From Chitinophagaceae bacterium (GTDB lineage Bacteria > Bacteroidota > Bacteroidia > Chitinophagales > Chitinophagaceae): 64,000 nt of DNA. This document shows, piece after piece, positions 7,612 through 17,021 of this stretch. The DNA is taken from assembly GCA_024508725.1 (NCBI GenBank), contig JANINS010000003.1:868001-932000 (forward strand), read 5' to 3'. Below the pieces are notes generated by a model. That model ran no database searches. It was not told the origin of the DNA and saw nothing but the letters and a program-made list of their open reading frames with translations. A program made the position numbers and the translations under genes. Within the stretch, counting starts at the first letter, position 1, and the number at the start of each line of letters is the position of its first letter.

Positions 7612-9335
7612 AATGTCTCCATTTCGCTTTTTACAAACTCCATCAATGTTTTGATATGTGCCGGTGAGAAATCGAATTTCAATCCTGCAGCTTCGTAGAG
7701 TTCAGGTAATGTTTTCGTTCCACCAAAGCTTAAGGCAGTCATATAATTCTCTAATGCCTTTTGCGGGTTTTGTTTGTACTGCATCCACATACCTATGGCT
7801 CCAAGTTGAGCAATACCGTATTCAATGTAATAGAACGGCACTTCAAATAAATGCAACTGTCTTTGCCAGCTGATCCTGCGGTATTCTTCCAAACCAGAGA
7901 AATCGATCTCCTTAGAAGTGAATTCATTTAATATTCTTTCCCAGTTCTCTGTTCTTTCTGCTATTGTATGATTCGGATGTTCATATACCCAATGCTGAAA
8001 CTTATCGATAGTAGCGATCCATGGGAAAATAGTGATCACTCTTTCCAGTTGATGCTCTTTTGCTCTTTGCAGGTCTTCTTCATTATCGAAGAAAGCTTTC
8101 CAGTGATCCATGCTGAACAATTCCATGGCCATACTGGCTACTTCAGCAATTTCCATCGGGTATTCTTTGAAAGCACTCAGTTCGAGATGATGGGCAAGGA
8201 AAGAATGTACCGCATGACCACCTTCATGCACCATCGTTGTTACATCATGCATCTGTCCGGCTGCATTCATAAAGATGAACGGAGCACCACTTTCTGCTAA
8301 TGGGCAATTATATCCACCCGGAGCTTTTCCTTTCCTGCTCTCGAGATCCAGGTGACCCAACTGTTTCATCTTTGCAATACAATCAGCAAAGAATGGATTC
8401 AGCTCCCTGAAGCACTTTAATGTTTTATCCAGCAACTCATCTCCTGTTGCGAATGGATTCAAGGGCTTCACACCTTCCGGTTCTGCTTCAGTATCCCACG
8501 GACGTAAAGTATCTACACCAAGCTTCTTTCTTTTCTTCTCATAGATCTTATCAACCAAAGGCAATACGTGTTGCTTCACTGCCTCATGAAATTTGTAGCA
8601 ATCTTCTTTGGTGTAATCGAATCTTCCCAGCTCTACAAAACGATAATCCCTGTAGTTATCGAAGCCTGCATTCTTAGCGATCTTATCTCTTCTTTCGATC
8701 AGTTGAGAGTACAGATCGTTCATGGCATCTTTGTCCTGCGCTCTTCGCTCATTGATCTTGCGGTATACTTCTTCCCTCAGCTTTCTATCATGACTTTCCA
8801 GGAACTTGGAAGCTTGTTGCAATGTGTATTCCTGCCCATCAACCGTCACGGTCATTTTTCCTGAGATCACACCATACTGTTGCTGCATCACACTCAACTC
8901 AGATTGCAATGGAATATTATCTTCCCTGAACAGTTCAATGCTCTTTTTTACATTTCTCAGGTAAGTAAAGAACTGTTTCTGATCCAACTCTTTTACAAAA
9001 GGAGAATCATACAACTTCCTGTTCAGCTTATCTGCATAAGGCTGCAGCTTAGGTTGTATTTCCATGCAGAAATAAGTGAACGCTTCTTCCAAAGATTTAT
9101 CGGTAGTATCACATGTCATTTTGATCTGTCTCCAGCAGGCATCTTCACTCACCACCGCTTCCAGTTCACTCATATCATGCAGCCATTGTTCAAGATCAGC
9201 TCTTGAATTGATTGGCCTTTCGAGCAAATTCTTGAAGTAAGGTTCGATCGCTTCCCATGTGGTGAGCGTGAAATCAGCAGGGACAAACTTTCTTGGAAGT
9301 TTCTCAATATTGGCGTTCAGTAATTCTGCATTCAT
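7608..9335 (-). CDS. M3 family oligoendopeptidase
   Basis: This is a zinc oligopeptidase of the M3 family (oligoendopeptidase F-like), a cytoplasmic enzyme that trims short peptides. The long helical protein of 575 residues carries the zinc motif HEGGH in MVHEGGHAVHSFLAHH, followed by the downstream glutamate segment EYPMEIAEVASMAMELFS. There is no signal peptide. I start it at 9335 (MNAELLNANIEK); the frame continues upstream to 9407 but the added residues look like intergenic sequence. It would suit the peptide transporters encoded at 20.7-26.1 kb, although it is not linked to them. Confidence 0.9.
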   Translation of the reverse strand: MNAELLNANIEKLPRKFVPADFTLTTWEAIEPYFKNLLERPINSRADLEQWLHDMSELEAVVSEDACWRQIKMTCDTTDKSLEEAFTYFCMEIQPKLQPYADKLNRKLYDSPFVKELDQKQFFTYLRNVKKSIELFREDNIPLQSELSVMQQQYGVISGKMTVTVDGQEYTLQQASKFLESHDRKLREEVYRKINERRAQDKDAMNDLYSQLIERRDKIAKNAGFDNYRDYRFVELGRFDYTKEDCYKFHEAVKQHVLPLVDKIYEKKRKKLGVDTLRPWDTEAEPEGVKPLNPFATGDELLDKTLKCFRELNPFFADCIAKMKQLGHLDLESRKGKAPGGYNCPLAESGAPFIFMNAAGQMHDVTTMVHEGGHAVHSFLAHHLELSAFKEYPMEIAEVASMAMELFSMDHWKAFFDNEEDLQRAKEHQLERVITIFPWIATIDKFQHWVYEHPNHTIAERTENWERILNEFTSKEIDFSGLEEYRRISWQRQLHLFEVPFYYIEYGIAQLGAIGMWMQYKQNPQKALENYMTALSFGGTKTLPELYEAAGLKFDFSPAHIKTLMEFVKSEMETL

Positions 9336-9414
9336 AGTATAACTTTTTTGAAACCAGCTTTTGTACAAGTGGCGGCGTTTGTTGTTTCCAATTTGCTGCC
9401 TTGACACGCAAATT

Positions 9415-9443
9415 GCTCACTTGTACGTTCGGAAGTAGTAGCA
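9415..9443 (-). repeat. Dispersed GTACAAGTGAG repeat, copy 1 (truncated)
   Basis: On the minus strand this reads GAACGTACAAGTGAGC and is preceded by a CTACTACTTCC segment. The GAACGTACAAGTGAG core is identical to the copies at 26161 and 49228; the rest of the element is missing. Confidence 0.65.
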
Positions 9444-9469
9444 GCTTTCTCGTAGCGAAGTTTTAGAAA

Positions 9470-9585
9470 GGGCTAAAGCCCTGAACTAATATTTTCAATT
9501 TAAAACTCCGGCATAAATGCCGGAGCAACTATCGAAATGCCGGAGCAACTATCAAAGCAAACTATCATAGATGCCGAAGCTGTTA
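9470..9585. repeat. Double-hairpin element with extra partial copies
   Basis: AGGGCTAAAGCCCT (9470-9483) and CTCCGGCATAAATGCCGGAG (9507-9526) are two perfect hairpins. Further truncated copies of ATGCCGGAGCAACTATC follow up to about 9585. The pair matches, in inverted orientation, the element at 51882-51939. Confidence 0.8.
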
Positions 9586-9589
9586 CTCA

Positions 9590-10120
9590 TTATTCTTCTG
9601 TAGTCTTTTTCTTCTTAGGCGCCGCTTTCTTTTTAGGCTTTGCTTCTGCTTCAGGTTTTGCAGCTTCTTCGGCAACCAGCTCCTGCAGTTCATTCAGCGT
9701 AGGCTCTTCAGTGGTTTCTTCAGTTTCCTCTTCATATTCTGTAAGCTTGATCTCCACCTTATTTTCTTTGAGGATGTTGAACCACTTCACCATCTTCTTC
9801 ATATCGCTGCCATACACCCTGTCGAAATCCATTTCAGGATATACTTTCTTGAAGTATGCAGTGATGGCTTTAGGATCTTTATCAGAAGGCAGGCTTTCGC
9901 TGCTTGCTTCCATTGCTTTGAACACATCTACCAGGTTCACATTTTCACGCTCGGTATACACTTCAATACTCTCCAGGTGAGAAAAATTATGTACCCTGCT
10001 GCTCACAAACTTTGTAGTGCCGTCTTCCAGCGACTTTACAATTGCACCATCCGACTTGCTGGACAGCAACTCGTATAAACCTCCCAAACCTGTAACCGAA
10101 ATGATCCTGTTGTAATCCAT
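9590..10120 (-). CDS. DUF5606 domain protein
   Basis: This 176-residue protein begins with the DUF5606 domain, a Bacteroidota-specific family of unknown function (MDYNRIISVTGLGGLYELL ... about residues 1-130). From residue 130 on it is acidic (EEETEETTEEPTLNEL) and then alanine/lysine-rich (KPKKKAAPKKKKTTEE), a disordered charged tail. It has no signal peptide, so it is cytoplasmic. It follows the DNA glycosylase gene by 40 bases on the same strand, so the two are probably co-transcribed. The basic tail could contact nucleic acid; this is inference only. Confidence 0.85.
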   Translation of the reverse strand: MDYNRIISVTGLGGLYELLSSKSDGAIVKSLEDGTTKFVSSRVHNFSHLESIEVYTERENVNLVDVFKAMEASSESLPSDKDPKAITAYFKKVYPEMDFDRVYGSDMKKMVKWFNILKENKVEIKLTEYEEETEETTEEPTLNELQELVAEEAAKPEAEAKPKKKAAPKKKKTTEE

Positions 10121-10160
10121 ATAACTTTATTTGAACTGCAAATATATTCACCTGAGGTTT

Positions 10161-10841
10161 TCAAAAACCTTTGTATTTAGCAAAAGTGGATAGATATTTA
10201 TCAATATAATCCTGCTTGTATTTCAATTTATACTGCATTATGAACCTTGGATGAGCAACAGCTTCTACATTTTTAAACCACTGGTATTCTTTATTCAAGG
10301 CTGTGAGGTATTTAAGGTTCTCGCCTTCTCCAATACAGAAACACACATCCCTGTTCAATCCAAAGGCCGACTGCTTTTCCATGCAATCCACCACAAAAGG
10401 TTTGATCTTTTCTTTTAACTGCTTATCATCGTAATAATTAAGGTTCTTTCCGTCTTTTACAAAACCCAGCGGGCTCACTGCAGAAATGTAGATGTCTTTA
10501 TAAAAAGCTTTCACGCCACCATAAGCCGCCATCATCTCGTACATAAAAACAGAAGAGAGTTCCTGTTTCTTCTGCCAGTTGTTTTTGATGCCGCAGTCGT
10601 TCTTTAATCGTATTGGATCGGTAAACGGAAGACCGGTTATACCTCCACCAAATCTACCGGGATTGATGCCAATGAGCAGGAAACGCTCCTTTTTATCGTT
10701 ATAAAATTTCCTGTAAAAAGCAGTACATATTCTTCTTACTTCTTCATCTTTATGTACATCCAATACTTCTATTCCTTTACTTAGTTTCAGCGGGAACTTC
10801 AGATCAAACAAAAAGTTAGTGATATTATCTGCCCAGGTCAT
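10161..10841 (-). CDS. SMUG2-like uracil-DNA glycosylase family protein
   Basis: This is a member of the uracil-DNA glycosylase superfamily, SMUG2 type, which removes damaged or deaminated bases in base-excision repair. The active-site loop is GINPGRFGGGITGLPFTDP at about residue 57, with the ISAVSPLGF segment and the late VAHPRFIMQYK motif carrying the histidine of motif 2. Its length is 226 residues. The pattern NPG in place of the classical UDG water-activating motif is normal for this branch. The gene is first in a pair with the DUF5606 gene. Confidence 0.85.
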   Translation of the reverse strand: MTWADNITNFLFDLKFPLKLSKGIEVLDVHKDEEVRRICTAFYRKFYNDKKERFLLIGINPGRFGGGITGLPFTDPIRLKNDCGIKNNWQKKQELSSVFMYEMMAAYGGVKAFYKDIYISAVSPLGFVKDGKNLNYYDDKQLKEKIKPFVVDCMEKQSAFGLNRDVCFCIGEGENLKYLTALNKEYQWFKNVEAVAHPRFIMQYKLKYKQDYIDKYLSTFAKYKGF

Positions 10842-10893
10842 AAAATTTACTCTGATTTGTTTCCTGTATATTCATATTCAAAACTAACTCCAC

Positions 10894-11301
10894 ATGACTT
10901 TCAAAAATGCGATCAGCTGGTTTGAAATTCCTGCGACCGATCTTGAGAGGGCTGCCAGATTCTACGAAACGATATTCGGCATTACTCTGATCCCAATGGA
11001 ACTGCCCAATTTTAAAATGCGGATGTTTCCACTGGAGGATATGATGGGTGTTGGAGGTGCTATCGTAACGATAGAGAACGAGGTGAATACGCAGAACTTT
11101 TACAAGCCTTCATCTACTGATGGTGTTTTGATATACCTGAATGGGAACCCAGATGTGCAGATCGTATTAGACAAAGTAGAAGCTGCAGGAGGAAAGATCA
11201 TCGTTCCTAAAACAGAAATTGCACCTGACTATGGCTTTATGGCAATCATTATTGACACTGAAGGAAACAGGATTGGTTTACACAGCATACCACAACAATG
11301 A
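10894..11301 (+). CDS. VOC family protein
   Basis: This is a small vicinal-oxygen-chelate (glyoxalase/bleomycin-resistance) fold protein of 135 residues with two beta-alpha-beta-beta-beta units. It opens with ISWFEIPATDLERAARFYETIFGI and ends with MAIIIDTEGNRIGLHS, the usual VOC signatures. Members are metal-dependent isomerases, dioxygenases or binding proteins, and the substrate is unknown. Its stop overlaps the start of the next gene by four bases (ATGA), so it is translationally coupled to the SDR gene. Confidence 0.88.
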   Translation: MTFKNAISWFEIPATDLERAARFYETIFGITLIPMELPNFKMRMFPLEDMMGVGGAIVTIENEVNTQNFYKPSSTDGVLIYLNGNPDVQIVLDKVEAAGGKIIVPKTEIAPDYGFMAIIIDTEGNRIGLHSIPQQ

Positions 11302-12116
11302 GTTTCAAGAACAAAACAGTTTTTATTACAGGAGCCAGCAGGGGAATCGGCAAAGCGATCGCATTAAAGCTTGCCGCAGAGGGTGCTAATATAGTTGTTG
11401 CCGCAAAAAGCGTGGAAGAGAATCCAAAACTTGGCGGCACTATTTTCTCAGCGGCTGAAGAAATGGAAAAAGCCGGAGGTAACGCACTGGCTGTTCAACT
11501 GGATATTCGGGATGAAGAACAGATAAAGCAGGCTGTTGAAAAAACAGTGGATGCCTTTGGTGGAATAGATATCCTGATCAACAATGCATCTGCGATACAG
11601 TTAACCAACACTGAACAAACCGAAGCCAAACGCTTCGACCTGATGCACGACATTAATGTGAGAGGTACATTTCTAATGACGAAACATTGTATTCCTCATT
11701 TAAAAAAAGGAAACAATGCACATATTCTTACACTTTCTCCTCCATTAAACATGGACCTTAAATGGTTCAAAAATCATATTGCATATACGCTGAGCAAGTA
11801 CAATATGAGCATGATGACGTTAGGCTGGAGTGAAGAGTTGAAACAATACGGTGTAGCTGCCAACGCTCTATGGCCAAGAACTACTATCGATACAGCAGCA
11901 GTAAGAAATTTGTTGGGTGGCGATGCTTTGGCAAAGATGAGCCGCAAGCCAGAGATCATTGCAGACGCTGCATATTATATTTTGAATAAGCCATCGGCTG
12001 AATGCACCGGCAATGCTTTTATAGATGAAGATGTTTTAGCAAAAGAAGGGATCACAGATCTTTCAGCATATGCTGTTATGCCTGGTGCACAGCTTTATAA
12101 TGATCTATTTTTATAA
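11298..12116 (+). CDS. SDR family oxidoreductase (HSDL2-like)
   Basis: This is a classical short-chain dehydrogenase of 272 residues. The motifs are the cofactor loop TGASRGIGKAIALKLA at about residue 10, NNASAIQ, the serine in LTLSPPLN and the catalytic YTLSKYNMS (YxxxK). The GTIFSAAEEMEKAGG stretch and the AECTGNAFIDEDVL ending resemble the hydroxysteroid dehydrogenase-like protein 2 group, whose substrates are lipids. It overlaps the VOC gene and is followed two bases later by a lipoprotein gene, so the three form one operon. Confidence 0.9.
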   Translation: MSFKNKTVFITGASRGIGKAIALKLAAEGANIVVAAKSVEENPKLGGTIFSAAEEMEKAGGNALAVQLDIRDEEQIKQAVEKTVDAFGGIDILINNASAIQLTNTEQTEAKRFDLMHDINVRGTFLMTKHCIPHLKKGNNAHILTLSPPLNMDLKWFKNHIAYTLSKYNMSMMTLGWSEELKQYGVAANALWPRTTIDTAAVRNLLGGDALAKMSRKPEIIADAAYYILNKPSAECTGNAFIDEDVLAKEGITDLSAYAVMPGAQLYNDLFL

Positions 12117-12117
12117 A

Positions 12118-12588
12118 ATGAAAACACTTTTATCGATAGTTGTGTTGGCAATACTCTGTTCATGCAATGACGCATCTGAAAAACAACCATTGAACAGGTT
12201 TGAAAAGCTGTCTGGTTTATGGCAGGCACATAACAGCGAAACGTATGTGTACGAAGAGTGGAGTAAACCAGCAAACGGTGTTATGTATGGCAAAGGCTAT
12301 GTATTGAATGAATCAGATACCATTCTGAATGAAAGAATTGAATTGAAAAAAATGGGGGATTCAATTTTTTATATACCCACCGTAGTTGGTCAGAATAACA
12401 ATCAACCTGTTCGGTTTAAGCTAATAAACAACAGCGATTCCGCTTTTATTTTCGAAAACCCGGATCATGATTTCCCGCAACGAATTACCTATCGCTTTAT
12501 TGGAAAAGATTCTATCACTGCAAGGGTGCAGGGAATTATAAATGGAGAACCAAGATCAGAAGAATTGTATTACACCAGGATACAATAG
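12118..12588 (+). CDS. Small lipoprotein, DUF6265-like
   Basis: This is a 156-residue exported lipoprotein. The signal MKTLLSIVVLAILCSCND has a lipobox ending at cysteine 16 or so. The mature part (LSGLWQAHN ... YEEWSKPANGVMYGKGYV ... FENPDHDFPQRITYRF) resembles DUF6265, a beta-rich domain of unknown function. I start at 12118; the frame extends upstream into the preceding gene. Only one base separates it from the SDR stop, so it is the third gene of that operon. Confidence 0.8.
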   Translation: MKTLLSIVVLAILCSCNDASEKQPLNRFEKLSGLWQAHNSETYVYEEWSKPANGVMYGKGYVLNESDTILNERIELKKMGDSIFYIPTVVGQNNNQPVRFKLINNSDSAFIFENPDHDFPQRITYRFIGKDSITARVQGIINGEPRSEELYYTRIQ

Positions 12589-12700
12589 CTTATTCACTGC
12601 TATTCAAAAGCCTACACATAATATATCGGAATATTTTACTATCATATCAAGAAGGTAAAATCAACTTACTAAATCCAATATATTTGTCTCACTCTTGCTT

Positions 12701-14074
12701 ATGAGACCCTTTATTTTAATGCTGTTCGGCCTGGCAATATCATATACAGGCATAGCACAAAAAACTGCTGTATATCCTTTTTTAAAAGATGACTCAACAG
12801 TCAAAACCGATTATTACAATCGTACGTTAGCCTCCAAGAAAAAACTGCTGGCAGATCTGCCAAAAGATCACACAAAAGATTATAAAGAAATTTATGAATG
12901 GAGGTCTGATGCCATTGCAGATATGATGAAAAGCTCAGCCATCTTAACAGCACCTGAAGCTCATACTTACCTGCAGTCTGTATTAAAAAATATTGTAAAC
13001 AACAATCCCGAACTGAAAAACATCGATCTCAGGGTGGTTTTTAACCGGGATATTGTTCCAAATGCCTTTAGCGTTGGTGAAGGTACCGTGATTGTAAACG
13101 CAGGTTTTTTTATTTACCTGGATAACGAGGCACAACTTGCATTTACGCTTTGCCATGAATTAGCACATCAATACCTGGAACATAGCAATAAAAAGATCAG
13201 GAATACTATTGAGCTGATGCATAGTGACGAAGTAAAAAAAGAAAGTAAAGCACTCGCAAAGCAAGAATACGGTCAGGGTCAAAAGCTGGAAGAACTGGTA
13301 AAGAAATACAGTTTTATGAGAGGCAGGTTTAGCCGGGAAGCCGAAACGGAAGCCGACAGAATTGGATTGCAGTTCATGAAAAGATCGGGATACGATGTTT
13401 ACCAGGCGAAAACCTGTTTGCAATTGCTTGATGTGATCGACGATACTACTTTTTATCAGCCGGTTAAACTGAAAGAGATATTCCAGTTCGATGATTATGT
13501 TTTTAAAAAGAAATGGATCGAGAATGAATCTTCCATTTTCGCTGCAATGAATGGTAGTGGAGATAATATCCTTACGAAGGCAGAAAAAGATTCGATGAAA
13601 ACGCATCCTGATTGCCAGCAAAGGATCGTAAACCTGGAAGATTCGATCAGTAAACTCCATGGTGGTAAAAAGTTTACTGACGAAGCCACCTTCAGAAAGT
13701 TGCAGAAACAATTCGTAGCCGAATTGGTTGAAGAAACTTATCAGAACGAGCACCTGGGATATCATTTGTATCTCTCATTACAGCTCATGCAAAAAGAAGA
13801 ATACAGGCAATATGCTGTATTTACTACGGTAAGAACATTGAACCGTTTGTACGAAATGCAGAAAACACACAGACTTGGCACAGTAACTACCAAAGAGTCT
13901 AGATTCTTTAAAGAAGATTACAACCTGCTGCTAAGAATGATCGATCGGCTGAAGCTCGAAGATATCGCCAATCTCAGTTACTACTTTGGAAAGAAGTATG
14001 GCAACATCCTTTCAGGTAACAACGAATTTGAAAAAGAACTCCGTAAAGCGGAAAAATTAAAATCTGAAAATTAA
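12701..14074 (+). CDS. Exported M48 family metallopeptidase
   Basis: This is a zinc protease of the M48 (Ste24/HtpX/BepA) family. A signal peptide (MRPFILMLFGLAISYTGIAQ) directs it out of the cytoplasm. The catalytic motif HELAH lies at residues 152-156, and the third-ligand segment SREAETEADRIG is near 211-222. The C-terminal 200 residues are helical with no second domain I recognise. Secreted M48 proteins act in envelope protein quality control in other Gram-negatives (BepA, YcaL), which is the likely setting here. I start at the ATG at 12701; an upstream TTG at 12695 is in frame. The next exported gene follows after 10 bases. Confidence 0.88.
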   Translation: MRPFILMLFGLAISYTGIAQKTAVYPFLKDDSTVKTDYYNRTLASKKKLLADLPKDHTKDYKEIYEWRSDAIADMMKSSAILTAPEAHTYLQSVLKNIVNNNPELKNIDLRVVFNRDIVPNAFSVGEGTVIVNAGFFIYLDNEAQLAFTLCHELAHQYLEHSNKKIRNTIELMHSDEVKKESKALAKQEYGQGQKLEELVKKYSFMRGRFSREAETEADRIGLQFMKRSGYDVYQAKTCLQLLDVIDDTTFYQPVKLKEIFQFDDYVFKKKWIENESSIFAAMNGSGDNILTKAEKDSMKTHPDCQQRIVNLEDSISKLHGGKKFTDEATFRKLQKQFVAELVEETYQNEHLGYHLYLSLQLMQKEEYRQYAVFTTVRTLNRLYEMQKTHRLGTVTTKESRFFKEDYNLLLRMIDRLKLEDIANLSYYFGKKYGNILSGNNEFEKELRKAEKLKSEN

Positions 14075-14084
14075 ACACTCAATA

Positions 14085-15647
14085 ATGACTACTGCAATGA
14101 AAAAGTTAACCATTCTGCTTTGCTTGTATGTATGTGTGTTTGCAGCTTCTGCCCAGAAGATGACAATCGACAACGTACGTGCAATGCAACTTCGTAACAA
14201 CGACGCTATTAAAGAAGGCTCTGATGTAAAAGGATATTATTTCTTTTATGTGAGCGACAAGATCGACAAAAGAACCAACGAATACACACTAAGGATCGTT
14301 GATAATAACCTGAGAGTATTGAAAGACATTAAGTTCCAGGATTCTAAAGATGTACAGATCCTCGAATCTTCTTTCAACGGTACCGACCTGATCTTTCTTT
14401 TCTACAATGAAAAAGAGAAAACTTTTGAATACCAGGTATATGGTGCTGACGGACAAAAGAAGCCGTTCAGTTACAGAAGAGACCTCAGCAAAAAAGAAGT
14501 AAAATACCTGGAGCAAAGTTATTTGATGAACGACGACGACCAGAGTTACAAAGGCTTGTATGCCATCGACGGTAAAGGTTTCATCAGCAACATGCCTAGC
14601 AGGGAAGACAAAGACTATACTTTCCAGATCGATTTCTTCTCAACAGAAAAAAGAAAACAATGGACGTACATTCCAACTGAGGGCGCTAAAAGATTTATGG
14701 GAGATTACCTGGGTTGCGCCAATGGTGTTGTTTACCTTGAAGTATTGAAATTTGGTAGTGTAACTGATCAGAAGCCTGACTCTTACATCGTTGGTCTTGA
14801 CTTCGAAACCGGTAAACAATTGTTCGAGAATAAAACAGATGGCAAATACCGTTTCTATCCTGCCAGCCTTTCTCAAACAAACACTGGCCAGTCGTTCTTA
14901 TACGGTGAATATTTTGATGCTACTGCCAATATCTTCAAAGACAAATCGCTTGGTTTTGCATTCTGGAGCATAGATGCAAAAGGAAAAGTGATCAATGAAA
15001 AATATGTTGGATGGGCTACCGATATGAGCAAATACCTGAACGTAAGTTCTAAAGGTAAGATCGAAGATTTTGGTTACATGTATGTGCACAACATGGTGCA
15101 AACAGCTGATGGAAGCATCTATGCAATAGGTGAAGGTTACCAGAAAGTAGTGAGTGGCTGGGGCGTTGCTTCAAAGATCTTAAACCGTGGTGGCGGTGGT
15201 ACCAGCGTAATGAAGATCAAAGTAACTGACCTTATCATGATCAAGTTCGATAAAGACTTCAATGTAAAAGATGCTAAGATCTACGAGAAGAATTCTAACA
15301 GTATTGAAATGCCAAGCGGTGCAGAGTTTGTAAGTGCTGCTTATCTTGGAAAGATGGTAAAGTATAGCCCCATTGTTGGTGGTTTTGACTATGCCTATAC
15401 TCAAACGAATAAAGATGCAAGTTCTTTTACGATCTGCTATTCTGATTATGTAAAAGGAAAAGATTACAAAGGCGGAACTTTTAATTCCATCAGTTATAAT
15501 GATGGTAAGGTTACCACTGATAAGATACCTACCAAATCAGATGCAACATTGTCTTTAGTCCTTCCTGGTAAACAAGGACAGGTGTTGATCATGGAATACT
15601 ACAGGAAAGATAAAAGAGCTGAGTTCCATTTTGAAAAACTGAACTAA
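14085..15647 (+). CDS. Exported 520-residue protein of unknown function
   Basis: A signal peptide (MKKLTILLCLYVCVFAASAQ, from the second ATG at 14097) precedes about 495 residues rich in beta strands. Repeated short motifs of the type DNNLRVLKDIKF, DKDFNVKDAKIYEKN and YAIDGKGFI suggest a beta-propeller-like or repeated sheet fold. It resembles the DUF6770 family, but I am not certain of that name. No catalytic motif is visible. It starts 10 bases after the M48 protease gene, so the two are likely one operon and may cooperate in the periplasm or at the cell surface. Confidence 0.75.
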   Translation: MTTAMKKLTILLCLYVCVFAASAQKMTIDNVRAMQLRNNDAIKEGSDVKGYYFFYVSDKIDKRTNEYTLRIVDNNLRVLKDIKFQDSKDVQILESSFNGTDLIFLFYNEKEKTFEYQVYGADGQKKPFSYRRDLSKKEVKYLEQSYLMNDDDQSYKGLYAIDGKGFISNMPSREDKDYTFQIDFFSTEKRKQWTYIPTEGAKRFMGDYLGCANGVVYLEVLKFGSVTDQKPDSYIVGLDFETGKQLFENKTDGKYRFYPASLSQTNTGQSFLYGEYFDATANIFKDKSLGFAFWSIDAKGKVINEKYVGWATDMSKYLNVSSKGKIEDFGYMYVHNMVQTADGSIYAIGEGYQKVVSGWGVASKILNRGGGGTSVMKIKVTDLIMIKFDKDFNVKDAKIYEKNSNSIEMPSGAEFVSAAYLGKMVKYSPIVGGFDYAYTQTNKDASSFTICYSDYVKGKDYKGGTFNSISYNDGKVTTDKIPTKSDATLSLVLPGKQGQVLIMEYYRKDKRAEFHFEKLN

Positions 15648-15673
15648 GCAATCATTACCCGATAAATAAAAAA

Positions 15674-15698
15674 GGCTGAAGTGATTCAGCCTTTTTTT
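15674..15698. terminator. Bidirectional intrinsic terminator
   Basis: GGCTGAA-GTGA-TTCAGCC (15674-15691) is flanked by A-rich sequence on the left and seven T on the right. It ends the exported-protein gene and, read in the other direction, the FkbM gene. Confidence 0.85.
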
Positions 15699-15699
15699 A

Positions 15700-16473
15700 T
15701 TAGTACGTTGCATGAAAATCGAACCAGCTGGCACCACTCAATGGTTGCTTTTTATCGTACTGGTAAAATGCGCTGTATAATTCTCTTACTTCATCTGCAC
15801 TCAGCCATTCACCTGCTGTATCTTCTGCAAAGGGACCAGAAGAACCATACATATGTTTAAAAGGAATGAATTTCTGTACTCTTAACTGGATGCCGTTCTT
15901 GATGATCTCGTATTTGGGAAACCATGCTTTCTTTTCCTGTTCAATATTGATCGGCTTGAAGTTATTCGCCTGGTTCAATAATTTGAACTTGGTATAGCCT
16001 TTCTGCACCAGTATTTCCATCCAGTTGAGATACACTGCTTCGCAGGAAACATATTTCGGTTTAAATTCAGGTACAATGTCGTGCAAACAATAATGATCAA
16101 ATCCTTCGATATCTACTTTCAGGTAATAAGGAACACCATACTCCTCGAACAATGATCTTGTTGTAACACAGGGCACATCAATAACATGATACGCTGTATT
16201 GTTCCTGGTGCCTGTTGCTTTATCAAAAGAACTCCACTCAGACAAACGATGATTCACATAGAATGGAAGCACTCCCTCTTTGTCTGCAATACCGGCATTG
16301 AGAATGATCAACTGCTTTTGATCAATTGCTTTTTTAAATTTCGCTGAATTTTCTTTGGCAAGAATCGGATTCGCTTCAACCGCTAATACCTTATATCCTT
16401 TGGCCAGGTAATGACGTGTGTCTTCACCGATGTGCATTCCTATATCGAAGATCCAGTCGTTGCTACGTTTCAT
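15700..16473 (-). CDS. FkbM family methyltransferase
   Basis: This 257-residue protein is an S-adenosylmethionine-dependent methyltransferase of the FkbM type. The cofactor motif WIFDIGMHIGEDTRHYL is followed by the acidic-loop residue in VLAVEANP, and the typical FkbM strand YLKVDIEGFDHYCL is present. Such enzymes usually methylate sugar hydroxyls in polysaccharides or glycolipids. It lies 14 bases after mreD on the same strand, so it is probably the last gene of the mre operon, where a cell-wall polymerase gene is more usual. Confidence 0.85.
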   Translation of the reverse strand: MKRSNDWIFDIGMHIGEDTRHYLAKGYKVLAVEANPILAKENSAKFKKAIDQKQLIILNAGIADKEGVLPFYVNHRLSEWSSFDKATGTRNNTAYHVIDVPCVTTRSLFEEYGVPYYLKVDIEGFDHYCLHDIVPEFKPKYVSCEAVYLNWMEILVQKGYTKFKLLNQANNFKPINIEQEKKAWFPKYEIIKNGIQLRVQKFIPFKHMYGSSGPFAEDTAGEWLSADEVRELYSAFYQYDKKQPLSGASWFDFHATY

Positions 16474-16487
16474 TGGGGAGAGATATT

Positions 16488-17021
16488 CTAAGCAATATTT
16501 GTTCGGTATTTCGCCTTACGATAAAACAGCATTTCTATAAGGAAGATGAGCATAATACTGATGGCAGTAGTTCCGGTAACTTTTCCAAGGAAATAAAGAA
16601 AGTTGCCAAACTGCAACCACTCTAATAACACCAGGTATGCATGATGCATAAAAGTAAGTATCAGCACATATACAAAATATGGAGCCCATCCCATGCTTTT
16701 TAAACTTGGCTCAACATAACTCAACTCTGTTGTTTCCTGTGGTAATAAAAGATTCAGCAGGAAAGGTCTTATGTAAGCGATCAATAAACACGGAGCTGCA
16801 TGTAACCCTGGTGTACTGGTAAAAAAATCCATGCTCAGTCCAAATGCAAAAGCGATCAGCAGCAAAGCCATTCTTGAGATACTGAACGGCAGCCATAACA
16901 AGAATAGAAAATAAACATAAGGCACAATAAACTGGTGCAATGGCGGAACTTTGTTCAACACAAAAGCCTGCAGCAACAGGAACAATACAAAGCGGAATAT
17001 GTTCTTAACTACGTCTGTCAT
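16488..17021 (-). CDS. mreD: Rod shape-determining protein MreD
   Basis: MreD is the small integral membrane subunit of the elongasome. The 177 residues contain five or six hydrophobic segments (VLFLLLQAFVLNKVPPL, VYFLFLLWLPF, MALLLIAFAFGLSMDFF, APCLLIAYIRPFLL and others), with the GLSMDFFTSTPGLHA segment typical of the Bacteroidota form. Its start overlaps the end of mreC by four bases (ATGA), so translation is coupled. Confidence 0.88.
   Translation of the reverse strand: MTDVVKNIFRFVLFLLLQAFVLNKVPPLHQFIVPYVYFLFLLWLPFSISRMALLLIAFAFGLSMDFFTSTPGLHAAPCLLIAYIRPFLLNLLLPQETTELSYVEPSLKSMGWAPYFVYVLILTFMHHAYLVLLEWLQFGNFLYFLGKVTGTTAISIMLIFLIEMLFYRKAKYRTNIA

Noticed and set aside
13160-13765. Minus-strand frame of 201 codons inside the M48 protease gene
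   Set aside because: It is antisense to a gene with clear catalytic motifs and its translation looks like a frame shadow, rich in Phe and Leu.
15660-15700. tRNA or structured RNA between two genes
   Set aside because: The structure is a single hairpin with T run, that is, a terminator; no tRNA fold was found anywhere in the window.
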